From NCBI GenBank assembly GCA_030762935.1, contig CM060900.1, forward strand, positions 113,773,620 to 113,837,619: a stretch of DNA of 64,000 nt. The letters are read 5' to 3'. Positions 10,055 to 21,309 of this stretch are shown piece by piece. Position 1 is the stretch's first letter; each line of letters starts with the position of its first letter. Below the pieces are notes generated by a model. The model searched no databases. It was given only the letters and a program-made list of their open reading frames with translations, and was not told the DNA's origin. Source of the DNA: Hymenopus coronatus. Its lineage: Eukaryota; Arthropoda; Insecta; Mantodea; Hymenopodidae. The translations under genes were made by a program, and so were the position numbers.

Positions 10055-11036
10055 TAGGGATAGCATCTTGGAAACCGATTGCGGGACATAATCGAAGTTA
10101 GCGCAGTATGGTATATAGTTGTGATAGGTTGACAATGTAGTGTGTACGTAGTGGTACTAACAGAAGGAAAATGGGGCAGTGATTGCATGGTAGACTGTGA
10201 TGTTTTCACTAGCAGTGGAAGGCGATTAGGTTCGGGTGGGTGGTAAACATAAATACCACTGATTTAAGGGAACTTACAATGTTAAAATGTACGTATATGC
10301 AATTGCTGTTGTGCAACAAGTCATCAGCATCATTACCCGTTTCATTTTCTCTCAAGATACATAGATTACATTGCACACTATACATTCGTAACGTCTCAAA
10401 TGTGAATCGTTTCTGATTGGCACGTAAACAGCCTTTATATTGTGAAAAACTTCACTCCAAATCATAAGATGTGATTGGAGCAAAACGGAAGTAGGACACA
10501 TCATCGACTATTGGGTAAGATACTCCATCAGCAATTATTTCCGTAGCAACACCTCGTAGCACATTTTGTATTTCACGCATTATTGAAAATCCGATATTTT
10601 TTCCAAACACTCTATTCAATTTCCTTTTACACGATCCAAAAACAGTGTCACCGGTCTCTGATTAATTGCTTGCACAAATTCATCGACAGCTTTCAGGGCT
10701 CGAGGCATTTCAATGCTCGATGTTTCCAACTATGTGTTATTATATATATTTGCAAAGTTCTTCTGTATGAATTGCAAATCTTCATGCAATCAATTTTAAG
10801 CAAGAGATTTTACAATCTTGATTGAAAAGCATGCACTATCATCAAAGGCATTAATTACTGTAAAACAGTATTCTAATATACAGCATAATATACTACTGTA
10901 TACTATTGAGCTACGTTCCGCAACGCGTTATTACAGGTTGTTTACATGCGGTGCGTGCAGTCGCCAATACAGGTCAGTAGGTATACAACTGGTATTCGCT
11001 TGTGTCCCGTTATCGGTCCCCAAGATGCTATCCCTA
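10055..11036 (-). mobile_element. hAT-superfamily element, internally deleted
   Basis: The ends are inverted repeats of about 39 bp with six mismatches, starting TAGGGATAGCATCTTGG on each strand. ATCATCAC (10047-10054) is repeated exactly at 11037-11044. An 8 bp duplication with (C/T)AGGG-type ends is diagnostic of hAT transposons. The element lies within a SINE-A, whose sequence continues correctly on both sides. The only coding trace is the C-terminal dimerisation segment on the minus strand. The catalytic core is missing, so it needs another element for movement. Confidence 0.9.
10313..10735 (-). pseudogene. hAT transposase C-terminal (dimerisation) relic
   Basis: Minus-strand translation from about 10627 downward gives RKLNRVFGKNIGFSIMREI, then YFRFAPITSYDLE, an in-frame TGA, SFSQYKGCLRANQKRFTFET and LRMYSVQCN. 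This follows the pattern of the hAT C-terminal dimerisation region seen in CGGBP1-like arthropod proteins (K-L--VL-KNPG…, F-API-S-DVERSFS-YK…R-F--ENL…CN). A second frame at 10622-10735 appears to hold the preceding residues, implying a frameshift. The BED finger and catalytic residues are absent. It sits centrally in the hAT element and is non-functional. Family assignment is from motif recognition only. Confidence 0.75.
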
Positions 11037-11234
11037 ATCATCACTTTTATTATCATCCATTTCGCTTTCATTTCATATCATCCACTTCTTTACGCTCTTT
11101 CCGGGCCAACCACCTGCTCGCGGTTCCGTGCCGTTAGCTCCCCGACAGGTTTCTGACCCTTAGGCACACCCTAGGTGGGTGTCAGTCCTACATACGGGGA
11201 GGGTAAGTCGACTACGAAAAAAAAAAAAAAAACA
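11037..11234 (+). mobile_element. SINE-A copy, 3' portion
   Basis: Continuation of the interrupted SINE-A. It begins with the duplicated ATCATCAC, then CATTTCATATCATCCACTTC, CACCCTAGGTGGGTGTCAGT and GGGGAGGGTAAG, and ends in an A run at 11217-11234. The same 3' blocks occur in the same order at 51900-52090. Confidence 0.85.
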
Positions 11235-11235
11235 C

Positions 11236-12075
11236 AATACGTCGCGAAAGAAATTGCAAGAGCCAACATGTATATCTACCCCGATGATATGGCTATCGCA
11301 GCGCGAGATGAATGTACGCTTCAAATGGCGACAGACACAATAAGTATATGGGTCGAGAAAAACGACATAAAGATAAATCAAGAGAAAGCCGAAATGGCAG
11401 TGTCTAGAAACGTTTATAGGCTCACCGAAGTAGAAAAAGTAAAATGCAACGGAAAATTGCTTAAGAGAATGAACAACTTCAAATATATAGGCATTACAAT
11501 ACAGACAACAAGGAAGAGTTTCAGACTTAATATCAGAACAAATACGGTGGTCTCAGTTAGGGCCATGAATTAGATCGGACACATTAGACTTATCAATCGA
11601 TACAGCTATGGACCTGTTCCAATTAAAGATATTGTGTTTGGAATCGAACTGGTATGGGAACATCTCACGTATAAACAATTAGAAGAGATAGAAAACATAA
11701 AATCCAGATACATCAAGATGGTTCTAGGAGTACCGGGGCTGGTCTACGAATTCACCAAGAAACCTTCCTAATAGAGGATCTGCATACGACACTGCTTCTG
11801 CCTTCTAGTCAAGCCTAAAGCACATTTCTGCACCACTTACGAGAAAAGATAAAGGACGTGGTAATGGAGTTCTATGCAGCCTGTGCGATCTAAGAGAGAG
11901 AATGGAAACAGGCGAACTATGAAAGGCGTCATATGGCTACGAGATTGTCAGTTCATGGTTTCCACCATAAGGTGAGCTCCAAGAAAGCATTCCACGAACC
12001 TAGTGATACCTGTATATGTCTTTTATACTCAGAGAAATGTGAAAAATACCATATACTCAAGCGCAAAAAAGTATG
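11236..12075 (+). pseudogene. Non-LTR retrotransposon reverse-transcriptase C-terminal relic
   Basis: The 5' truncated relic starts just after the SINE-A poly(A). Residues ANMYIYPDDMAIAARDE match the reverse-transcriptase catalytic box (consensus YADDM, with the first Asp region altered to YPDDM). WVEKNDIKINQEKAEM and NNFKYIGITIQTT follow. A stop at 11573 ends the first frame, but other frames continue with VWEHLTYKQLEEIE, IKSRYIKMVLG and RLSVHGFHHK. They end in a CCHC-like knuckle (CICLLYSEKCEKYHILKCKK) near 12010-12068. Several stops and frame changes show long decay. No poly(A) tail is obvious. Confidence 0.85.
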
Positions 12076-12194
12076 TAAATCTATCCTTGCTTATAGCAAA
12101 GACAACTAAATATTTGTATTCCTAAATTGAGGTATTGTATTCTGCACAGTTTGTGCGCTCTTATCCATTATTAATCATATACTTACTATGTTTT

Positions 12195-12850
12195 AGACCA
12201 GCGTCACAAATCGCTTGATTTTGTGCTAGAGCAAGCAGGCACTGCAGTGAATAACCACACGGTATCAGTTAGAGACGGCTTCTGACAGAGTGGTAGGTCT
12301 CTCGTTCCTTGCACAGTGTGTCGTGTTCGGTTTATAATATCGGGAACAAAAAGCAATCCAACAGACAGGCCATTGACTCCTACGTTTATGCCTACCAGAG
12401 GTGGCGGAATAAATGTTTAGTTCAGCCCTAAGAAAATTCAATTTGTAGCGTCATTATGCAATTCGTGCAGATAAGTATAACAGCTGTCAGGGAGAAATAC
12501 TCTTCGAATTGTTTTAGATACCAGTTAATTGTCAAGCTGCCCCTTTCATATTCGCTGTTATAGATTTGAAAGTTTTCCGTTACAAACTAATTCCCATGCT
12601 GTTAGTATTACAAAAGGACAAGTTAAGGAGCTTGTTGTTTTACCACGTTAATACTATTACATTACGGTAGTTTTTCAATTATTTATGTTACGACTACTAA
12701 ACCTATGAAAACATGTAGGTATATGTTCATATTAAAATACTTCTAGCAATCATGAACCTTCAATATGATATCTTTTGAACGGTGGATTACATATTTCAAA
12801 CGCAACATTTTGCATAGCTCCACTACACTGAAGTAATTATTTGTTCATGA
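12195..12850 (+). repeat. Repeat L, copy 1 (unclassified dispersed repeat)
   Basis: Aligns with 49520-50715 on the same strand. Shared blocks include TCGCTTGATTTT, AAGCAATCCAACA, CTACGTTTATGCCT, GAAAATTCAATTTG, TTTTTCAATTATTTATG and ATTACG/ATTACATATTTCAAA. Neither copy has a coding frame or evident terminal repeats. Compared with copy 2 it lacks about 185 bp near its 3' end and also lacks the inserted SINE-F. Confidence 0.75.
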
Positions 12851-13669
12851 TTACCGCACAATAGGAAGTCACGCATTGCGTGTAGACGATTCAGAAAGAG
12901 CAACGAGCGAAATTGCTCCGTCTGATTTTCTTAAAGTGCAACCAGTTGGCAACCTGTTTTGATTGTTGCTTGGTCTTCATTGTTTGACCATCAACAAAAT
13001 ACTCACTTACACAATCATAGCATTTTGTAAAATATATGTTGTAAGCAATTCCGTGCTGATTTTTCGACTTCTTTGCTAGGAATCCCAACGTTATCTCTCC
13101 GCTGCTGGAAGATTTCTTCTGTTTCTAGCGAATCCATTTCCAAGTTACCATTCCATTAATAGGTACAAGGCCTCTGCTTAATATATTATAATTTCCATAT
13201 ACAATATAAATGTGTTGTGCACAGCTCGGTTGTTGTGTACAACATGGACACAAAATGTGAGTCATCCCCAGATTACAACGGTCGATTCAAAAAGCTTCGT
13301 GTATCTCCGTAAAAGCTGTGTTCACGATGCACACGAAAGAACTGTACAATGGTCTGTGACTGACAGCGCGATGGTTAACCTATGAGTACTGAAAACATAT
13401 CACACAACAACGTTACGCTGGCCGAGAAATTAAGAAGGTTTTGCTTCCACTCTTAAATTCCTAAGTACTGCTTGTCATTTTTATGTTAATTTTATGACTG
13501 GATATGTAGAACATAATATTGCATTAATATTACTTTGGCATTTGTAGTTATGGATATAATTCATAATTCTAACACTCGTGTTAAATAACTAAAAATATGT
13601 GTAAATAAACTTATTACTTTCTAAAACTAAAACACAGAAATTAATATAATTAATATAGGATATATGAAC
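12851..13669. other. No gene or known repeat recognised
   Basis: AT-rich sequence. The 65-codon minus frame at 12891-13088 has no recognisable domain. Nothing else is supported. Confidence 0.4.
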
Positions 13670-14225
13670 CTTCAGCCCGAATGATTGCCCTCGATCTTCG
13701 GGGCATAGACACAATTAAACGCCTCCAGTAATGTGGAGGAAGAGCTACAAGATCCCAGGCTTCTTGTATTTGTGCTCAGAAGCCGTCTTTTGTCCTTCAC
13801 CCACCTACAGGTAAATTGGAGCACAGATCCCTTTTTTACCTCAGCCTACACGTTCTCAAAAGGACTCAAATCTGATGAACAGGGAGGCCGGTCTACCACT
13901 CTGATATCCTGCCTCTCTGAAAACTAATTAAAAACCTTTCAGAATGTGTTCAGGATGACTATTCTGTACAAATTCAACAATTTCATCAGGATATCTCATC
14001 CTCACAGAGGGAATCAAAATATTATCGACACAGCATACCTAGACCGCCCCATGATATCTAGCCCCAACATGACCACAGATATGCGACCAAGATGGAATTG
14101 TGAAGCCAAGTATTTTCCATCGTATCGGGACCCTTTTGAACGGTAGATATTACTTTCCCTTACGTGTGGAAGAAAATATCACATCGTCTGAGAGTATCAC
14201 GTTATTCCAGCTGCGGTTGGAATTC
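13670..14225 (-). pseudogene. Tc1-like transposase C-terminal relic
   Basis: Minus-strand translation, with frame changes, gives VIFSDDVIFSSTRKGK near the right end, YDGKYLASQFHLGRISV and a SVRMRYPDEIVEFVQNSHPE segment. It ends with VVDRPPCSSDLSPFENV near 13840-13900. The last block matches the Tc1 motif WP-SPDLNPIEN-W, which carries the third catalytic residue (Glu). At least three stops or shifts interrupt it, and the DNA-binding half is absent. No terminal repeats were identified. The Tc1 call is from motif order; precise boundaries are unknown. Confidence 0.7.
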
Positions 14226-14263
14226 TCTTGTTGAATCGGGTATGTGTAAAGAGAGTGTTGATT

Positions 14264-14307
14264 AAAAAAAAGAAAGAAAAAAAAAGAAAAAAAAAGAAAA
14301 AAAAAGT
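14264..14307. repeat. A-rich (AAAAAAAAAG)n low-complexity tract
   Basis: Tandem A-runs separated by single G bases, immediately downstream of the Tc1 relic. This may be a decayed poly(A) tail of a retroelement, but nothing to the left supports that. Confidence 0.7.
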
Positions 14308-14967
14308 TCCTGCCTCCCCCAAACAATCAAATTTGCCCAACTTGAATTCCTAAAAATGTTTCAAAACATTGGTCATATTAACAATAGTTTTGTATTTTTT
14401 CATAGTATAAAGATTCCGTTTTTCTTTTCATTGATACAGCACATGCTTGTGAGTGGCATATTGCTGTTCGGTAGAATAAACCATTAAAAAAGCATTATAA
14501 TAACTAACATATTATTAACTGTGCTGAAAGTCGTGTATAAAATAAGATATCTAAAATAAATTGTCTCTATGTGTTGATTCAATATCATTAAGAGAAGGGA
14601 GTAGAATGTTTACTACATGCGAACCTGCGACCCATACCAGGGGAGTAACCTGCGTTTTGCCACAGCGCTAAGAAAACACACAAGTAAGCTGGCAGGTTTA
14701 GTAATGCCGTAATGCTGCATAATGTTTTGTGTCGTTAACATTTTTAGTCAATATTGATAGTTTGTTGATGAAGAAGCTTAAGTTATGTATTTGATTATAA
14801 TTATTGATTATGTGGGTTAGTAATATTAAGATTTGAGATTCTGACAACTTGTTACTGCCACTATATAACTAAATTTCGGATGGTATACACACGGCGCTGT
14901 GCCGTGTAGGACTGAGACAAATGAGGCGTTCCAGACATTATTCATTTTTGGGGCGGGGGAGGTGTAC

Positions 14968-15986
14968 AATGTTTTTCTTTCACACTGTGGCGTACGATGA
15001 CTCGCGCGCTGGCCACTACAGTTCGGACTTCCGCCGAAAAAGTTATAATTAAAGAGCACATTTGAGGTATGTATAGAATGACATTCGCTGGATATTTACC
15101 TGTGGAAGCAAGCAGCACGTGCTCTAAGAACCGGTTTTTGAAAAGCGAAGGCAATATAAAGTTCCAGGACTGAATGATGTATTATAGTAAACATTTACAT
15201 ATAAGCATGGAAAGGCTATACATATGTTTATTTATAATTCATGTAACCTATTGTACTATAACAGTAATACCATGCGTGTATATTTATGCATAAGTATTTT
15301 TTACAATATTTGTACTCAATTATTTGTTTGCATATGTAGCAATCGATTTATATTTACTATTTTAGTCTTTTTCATTATGGTCACATTGAATGGAATGCAC
15401 ATTTTGAGAGATTTTGGGTTTATATTCCTATGATATTTTGCTAAGCAGCGTTTATACTGACAAAACTTTCTCTCTGCATCACATTAGTAGATAAGACCTC
15501 CGATCCAGATTCTTCTACAAATGAGTGCGGCACCTTCTATGCTTCAGGAAAAATATATTCCTAGTAGCTTGGCACATAGTTGAAAATAAACAAAATCAGG
15601 AAGGGGTTTCACTGGTCCTTGCGAGTGGACAGGGGCCGTCTCTGACATCATCAATCCGCATAGAGCTTTTAAGTTGGCAATCCCGCAACGATACCGCATC
15701 TGCTCTCTTTAGCTATATTATCCGCACAACGACTCACATTATCATATTTACAGTTACAATTTCAATGATAATAAGTACATACCTCATAAGAGATAATGGA
15801 AATGCTATCCTTCCCCATCCACAAATTTATGGTATATTCTCAGAGCACTTTCATTTACTCTCAAGAGTTTACTACTGAAAATTGAGTGAAATTCTTGCCA
15901 CTTTTAATTCTTCCCATTAACGTCCGAGCTGCGGGTCCGGCGCGCGTGCTGCCAGCGGCCACAATGTGAAAGAAAAACATATAGTT
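14968..15986. repeat. Pair of inverted about-90 bp arms, 830 bp apart
   Basis: The left arm (14968-15060) contains GTTTTTCTTTCACACTGTGG then a GC-rich CGCGCGCTGGCC and a GTCCGAA-type block. The right arm (15893-15986) read in reverse has GTTTTTCTTTCACATTGTGG, GCGCGC and CTCGGACGTTAAT. Similarity is strongest at the outer 22 bp and patchy inside. It may be a MITE with decayed ends. The intervening 117-codon frame (15525-15878) is unrecognised. Confidence 0.4.
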
Positions 15987-16764
15987 TTGAGTATTATGAG
16001 AAAGACTGAATATTTAATGCACGAGCGATAGTGAGTAGGTTAAGTTACACCAATATCATAATAAGGATTAAACAAGAACTATATACACTCCCAATTCCTA
16101 AATGATCAATTAGAAATTAAAATTACAAAATAATTTGAATTTTATGTGTAACTTTACTACATTAATGTCAATAATGACGCTATTATTTCAGTAGTCAATT
16201 TTGTTGCCATTGGCAGGTGATATTCATTTTATTTACTTTTATTTTTCCTTCTTTTTTCTTTTTTATGGGGTATACACATCTGGAAAGCTTTATAAAACCC
16301 AAGTTAGTTCAGTAAATCTTAATTGTATTAGTAGTACCGATATGTCGATAATATTTTAAATATAACAAATTGCGAATTTAATATCTATAGACAAAAATAA
16401 CTGCTTATTAGGTAAAACTCGTTTGTCTAAGGCTTTACTAGTTCTATACGTAGACAAAAGAGAGGTGTTTGGTTTTTATCTTAATAAAATTGTTTGACTA
16501 TGTTCTTTTGTTAATGTATAGTCTTTTAGTGCACATTTACACGTTGAAAATGTTCGTTTTCAAAATTTTCAATTTTCTTTTATTTTGGTATCACATAACA
16601 GCAGTTTTCAAAAACGACTAGCTTATATGATTTTCTTACCAGAAAAGGGTTTAAGTTTTGATATTATGAAGCTATGAACGCTCTGACCTTTTATGCTTAA
16701 TTTAATCGCATGATTACAAAAAATTGTCCAGATTTGCATCAGTTTAAAATTTCTAAATTAAAAA
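15987..16764. other. AT-rich stretch, nothing recognised
   Basis: No coding frame, terminal repeat or match to the other families in this window is visible. Confidence 0.45.
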
Positions 16765-17545
16765 CCTGATGTGCTCCATTTACATAGCGTTCTCTAGCAC
16801 TTCCGTATACAAAATATTAGTATAAAAGATTATTATGTTATCCACATCATGCTAATCGAGAAAACATAAACAGAATTGGATTTATTGCATGCCTACTTGG
16901 AAATAGGGGAAGAGAAATAGGGGAATAGGCTAAAGCGATAGTCAAATGTTTTAAAGGCTGGGCGCTAAAAGTTAGGTGGCTTAAAATTGACACCAATAAC
17001 AAGGAATAGCTAAAAAACGGTCAACTCTACAAGAAAAGCATAGATATATGACATAAATTATGTGTTTTAACGAGATCTACATTTGTTTGTGTAGTAAGCT
17101 TTTGTCTATCTCTTAAGGTTTAACTGTTATACAAAATTCTGCAAAACTCATCCAGAATAAAGGGAACTTCAGAGGCTATACCCAGAAAAGTCGAAAAATA
17201 CATTTTATTTGTCATGTAAATATCTTCAATATATGGTATTTTATCAAAACGGTTAGAGCCATTTTTGAGAAAAGCACAATTTTAAAAAAAAATCAATATA
17301 AAGGGTAGTTTTGTGGTAGGGGATTTCTAGAAAATTTTCGTGTCGCATCCATGGAAGATACTTAACATAAGTACCATGTTTGGTATTTAATGGTCTTTTC
17401 GTTTTCGGACCTTTTTCCAAAAATGATTTTTCGGATTCAGGGGACTTCAAACCGTATATTTCCGGTGAAATATGACATCGAGTTTTTGGATAGAATACAA
17501 CACTTTCTCTAGCTACTATGTACGTGCTGGAGAAAGTAAAATACG
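16765..17545 (+). repeat. Repeat K, near-complete copy
   Basis: Starts with CTGATGTGCTCCATTTACAT, then CATGCTAATC (16848), CACCAATAACAAGGAATAGC, ATAAATTATGTGTTTTAACG and CTATCTCTTAAGGTTTAACTG. It continues through ATGTAAATATCTTCAATAT, CATGTAAAGGGTAG-type and TCGTGTCGCATCCATGGAAG blocks to ATATTTCCGGTGAAATATGA. It ends in a palindromic terminus, CTTTCTCTAGC…GCTGGAGAAAGTAAAAT. It has no coding frame. Confidence 0.8.
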
Positions 17546-17825
17546 CAATTAAAACATTGAAAAAGAATTTTCTAAACTAAAGGCATGTCTTAATTAAATG
17601 AATCAAATTAAAATTGAATATTATATAATGTTATCTAAAAAGTATAGGGAAATAGTAACAAGTCACTTCATAGCATATCTATATGCTTTAGTTAAGTTGT
17701 TAGTGTTAATTGTAATTAATTTAATTTATTGCAGAATTGTGTATTACTTTGTAGTTATGCGACTAGTTGGTAAGTTAATTCGTTAGGTTTATTTGAAGAA
17801 TCCGCCCCTGTACACAGGATTTTCC

Positions 17826-18107
17826 TTTTTTTTATTGCTTCATTTATACCCCGCCTTTAACTGCATGGTCCTGTTGGTGGAATTTCGATGTGGAACATAT
17901 TGACTAGCGACAATGATGCTAACTCGTGTAGTGTAGTCGTTAGATTCCTAATCATCTTTAATTTTTATCATTAGATCAAACACATATCCGCACTCTGGGG
18001 AGGATAAGGAATACTTTGAGCTAGAGAAACACCCTTCCAGCCAGGAATAGAACCTGGGACCCCTCGCACAGTAGACGAGCTCTATAGACTGAGCTATAGG
18101 GCCAGCC
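17826..18107 (-). mobile_element. SINE-B copy, complete with poly(A)
   Basis: On the minus strand the head reads CCTATAGCTCAGTCTATAGA and CCAGGTTCTATTCCTGG, and the body TATTCCTTATCCTCCCCAGAG. The 3' end, GCAGTTAAAGGCGGGGTATA then AATGAAGCAATAA, leads into a T run (A run on the element strand) at 17826-17834. It is closest to the copy at 822-1122. Confidence 0.85.
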
Positions 18108-19532
18108 AAGATTTTCTTACTTAGGGGTAATGCTGGATTCGTTTGTTATAGTTTTCTGCTGTAAATACTTGCTAGCAACAAAGAAGAGAAAAATAGAGAA
18201 AGAATTACTATAAAACTTTATATTCAAGTACATAAAAATATGAAACATTTGCTAAACTTAAATTCATGTCAGAAGTTTAAAACAGACTAAATGTATGTAT
18301 TTACATACTAATTTGATGTTCACTTATAATTTTGGTTATATAGCATCAGATAAAGTTTGTGAAACATTTTGATCAAACCTGCAAAATTTAGAATGTAACC
18401 TTAACCCTTTCCAGCCCGATTTATTTGTAACGAAATTGCTTTTTGAAAACTGATGCCATAAAATGCACATTTGCCTTAAAAAGTTGGTCTTTTCTGATTT
18501 CTTATTGTTAGCTCAGTTGTCTAAACTTCTAAAACACTGAACATCACTGAACTAGACTTCAATGCACAAGCTAATCTAGATTGGAATCCTCGCTGCAGTG
18601 CTACTGTAATAAAAGAAGGAATGGGCCCAGGTAAAACAAACGCTGGATGGCATATCTAATTGCTGACTGGAATTCGGTAGCACTGTGGTGAAATAAAGTT
18701 CTGTATTTATTAGAAAAAAGTACCTATCTTTGAAGGGATTTTATTTTCGCTTTTGCTTGTTCTAAGTCGTGTTAATATCAATAAAATTTAGGGAATGTTC
18801 TGAAATATGCACAATGAAGGTAGACAATTATTGAAAGTTAACCTTTACCCTTCTCAACAAAAAAAAAAAAAAAAAAAAAAAAAATCAGAGATAATGTTGC
18901 CATGGCAACATTTGGCTGGAGAGTGTTAAATTACAAAAGGAACATTATTCTGCTTATAGAATATACTTATACAAGGGACACCTCGGGCACAATGGCAGGA
19001 GGAAGGGATGAAGTGAAGGAAGCTCAGACCGCAGGCAGACATGCTCAAAATGCACACAAATGCTCAGAACTCCGTATCATTCTTGACTTGAAGACCCCTC
19101 GATATTCAGAAAGGGCAATGAACACCCGTTCAACCAAGCAGCCCTCTAGCTTTAAAGGGGAATACTCTTTGTACAAGTATCCACGCCATCTCTCCGGGCC
19201 GCCTACGTCACCAAACCTAAAGCATACGTGTTATTCGTAATATAACCTCGAGAAATGCATGCAAAAATCGTTTTAAAGAGCTTTGTATTATGAATTTACC
19301 ATCTATATACATTTTTTTTTCTGTATTATGCATGTTCATGAACATTTTAATGAATATATTTTACATAATGCTGTAGGTACATAGGCACTATACAAGAGGA
19401 TGTAGTAACTTATTAATGCCATCATGTAGACTGAGTGAAAAGCAATTCTTGTATTGGTTTGAAACTTTATAACAAATTGTCAACTTGCCTGCAAAATAGT
19501 TTTAATTTTAAAAACAATCTTAGAAACACTCA
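18108..19532. other. No gene recognised; 26-base A run at 18859
   Basis: An isolated A run occupies 18859-18884 without a recognisable element in front of it. The 112-codon frame after it (18902-19240) is polar, has no known motif and is flanked by AT-rich DNA. I do not call it a gene. Confidence 0.4.
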
Positions 19533-19767
19533 GAAACCCCAGGTTCGATTCCCGACTGCGGCGGGGAATTTTTCTTTAACCGGAATTATTCCCTATCCTC
19601 CATGGAATCTGGAAGTATGAATGTGAGAGTGAACGTGTATGCGTTTAATACCATAAAATTATTAACAATTAAGTTAATGTAATAACCTACAGTTAGTATA
19701 GAGCTGTTTCACAAGTTAAAAGCCCCCAAATGAGGGCGTTATACAAATGAAGAAAAAGAAAAATCTC
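19533..19767 (+). mobile_element. SINE-B copy, 5' truncated
   Basis: Starts within the B box (CCAGGTTCGATTCCC), so the A box is missing. The body GGCGGGGAATTTTTCTTTAA, CCGGAATTATTCCCTATC and GGAATCTGGAAGTATGAATG matches the copy at 61618 almost exactly. The 3' end is GGGCGTTATACAAATGAAG plus an A-rich tail. Confidence 0.85.
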
Positions 19768-21204
19768 AGGAAATTTAAACTGAGAACTGTATTTATGATT
19801 TAAATACTTATTTTAATATGTAATTGTTATCGATCTCATACAATACTAACTTGTGCTTGTTCTGTCCAACCTGCTAAAAATTGTATTTGCTCAATGGGTA
19901 ATAAAAACATATCTGTCTATGAACCTGATAAACAAGAAGAAAATGGAATAAAGGGGAAATAATGGAAATAAATTCGTGGTAGTTGAGAAGCCACCTCAGC
20001 ATTTGTGTACTGACTATGGAAAACAAGGTCCGAGTTGGCAGTCGAAAGGAACCGAACCCGGAACCTCCCGTATGTGCGCATCAGACGTTACCCCGGAGCT
20101 ATCTCGTTCAGTAGTATTCTTCCTAAATAAGCACTTCAAACGAAATAAATGGGAATAAATTATCATTATAAGCATATGGCTTCCTAAATAAGTAAGCCTG
20201 GGCGTATGTCTTCTAAACGCTTTGCATTGATACAAGTGATAAAGCAGGTGGTGCTGTTTGTGGCACGAGGACGACCACGAGGAGGGAGCTGATAAAGGAA
20301 GCGGAAGGAACAGTTTGGGGAGACCTCCCAGTACTTTACAAAGTATGCACACGACCGGGGTGCAAACCGTTTTGGTCACGTGCCAATCACTTGACCCGAA
20401 CTGACAAGTTAACCAAGTCTTACGTTTCACAGGAAGTTTAGTTTGAAGCCCTTCCTATACGAGGAGTGTCTCCATTTACTCAATTTCCGTTTCAGACTCC
20501 TGCCATCCCTATCTGCATTGAACAGTTATCGTCTCGTTTTTCGTGCCACATTTATTGTCTTCATAAACATACACAGAATTCAATGTTGTTGGAAACACTT
20601 ATTTCCGATGTGGGAACAAACACATACCGAGTTTACAGCAATGCTAGGAAATACCATCAGATTATAGAACAATGGAACTATTCAGATGTGAGAGACATCA
20701 TTACCTCGGCCATTAAATGCACATTTTTTTGCAATAAACGTTATAATGGGACTAGGAACAATAAACATGTCTTTATGTATTACCATTTAAGTCAATGGTG
20801 GCACAAGATTAGATAGAAACAAGAGTGAACTAAATGTAGATCGCTGGGAAGCTGATAAACAGAAGAAATGTGGGACGTCTCCTCATTTCGCATGGAGTTA
20901 TTAATAGTGTTGTTGGGCATGTAAAGTACAACAATGGCGAAACTAGCTAATTTAAAAGCGAGTGGCTGGATATCAAAATATGTCTTTCAGTCTTTCTTCC
21001 TCAAATAAGGCTTAATAGTCTTTTTCTCGGTTACATAGTAGAACGCTGACACCTTTTCTCGACACAAATTTACCAATGGCAAGATTAATGGTAAACACAG
21101 AGAGACGCAGTATCTTCATTCAAACTGGAGGATTATTACTCTTAGTATAGTTCAATTTTTTATAAACATACCTGAAGTTTAGCTGTTCGATGTTGATTTC
21201 ATAA
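19768..21204. other. No gene; weak tRNA-like remnant near 20020-20100 (minus)
   Basis: On the minus strand, CCGGGTTCGGTTCC around 20051-20064 resembles a B box followed by a decayed SINE body. The 138-codon minus frame at 20014-20430 overlaps it and is not a credible gene. The rest is unrecognised. Confidence 0.4.
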
Positions 21205-21300
21205 GCCAAACAGAAGAAGAGACCAGGGAAGTCCAAGGAAACGTTGGAAACAGTCACTGTGAAGCCGCAATAGGCTTAAAGCCTAATCCCTGAAGAAAAG
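21205..21300 (+). pseudogene. LINE C-terminal tail fragment
   Basis: Translation gives (R)PG-(R)-PRKRWKQS in one frame and EAAIGLKPNP in an adjacent frame. These match the GRPRKRWKD-V and E-A-GLKPNP ending of many arthropod non-LTR elements. A one-base shift and a stop separate them. The fragment is under 100 bp, so the call rests on two short motifs in the expected order. Confidence 0.55.
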
Positions 21301-21309
21301 GACACCAAT

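Noticed and set aside
15525..15878. 117-codon frame with a hydrophobic C-terminal half
   Set aside because: The hydrophobic part reflects AT-rich DNA. There is no partner exon or conserved motif, and it lies between inverted arms of a possible MITE.
18902..19240. 112-codon frame after a long A run
   Set aside because: No recognisable family features. A frame of this length is expected by chance in 64 kb.
20014..20430. 138-codon minus-strand frame
   Set aside because: No recognisable domain, and it overlaps a decayed tRNA-like SINE head. Composition matches its surroundings.
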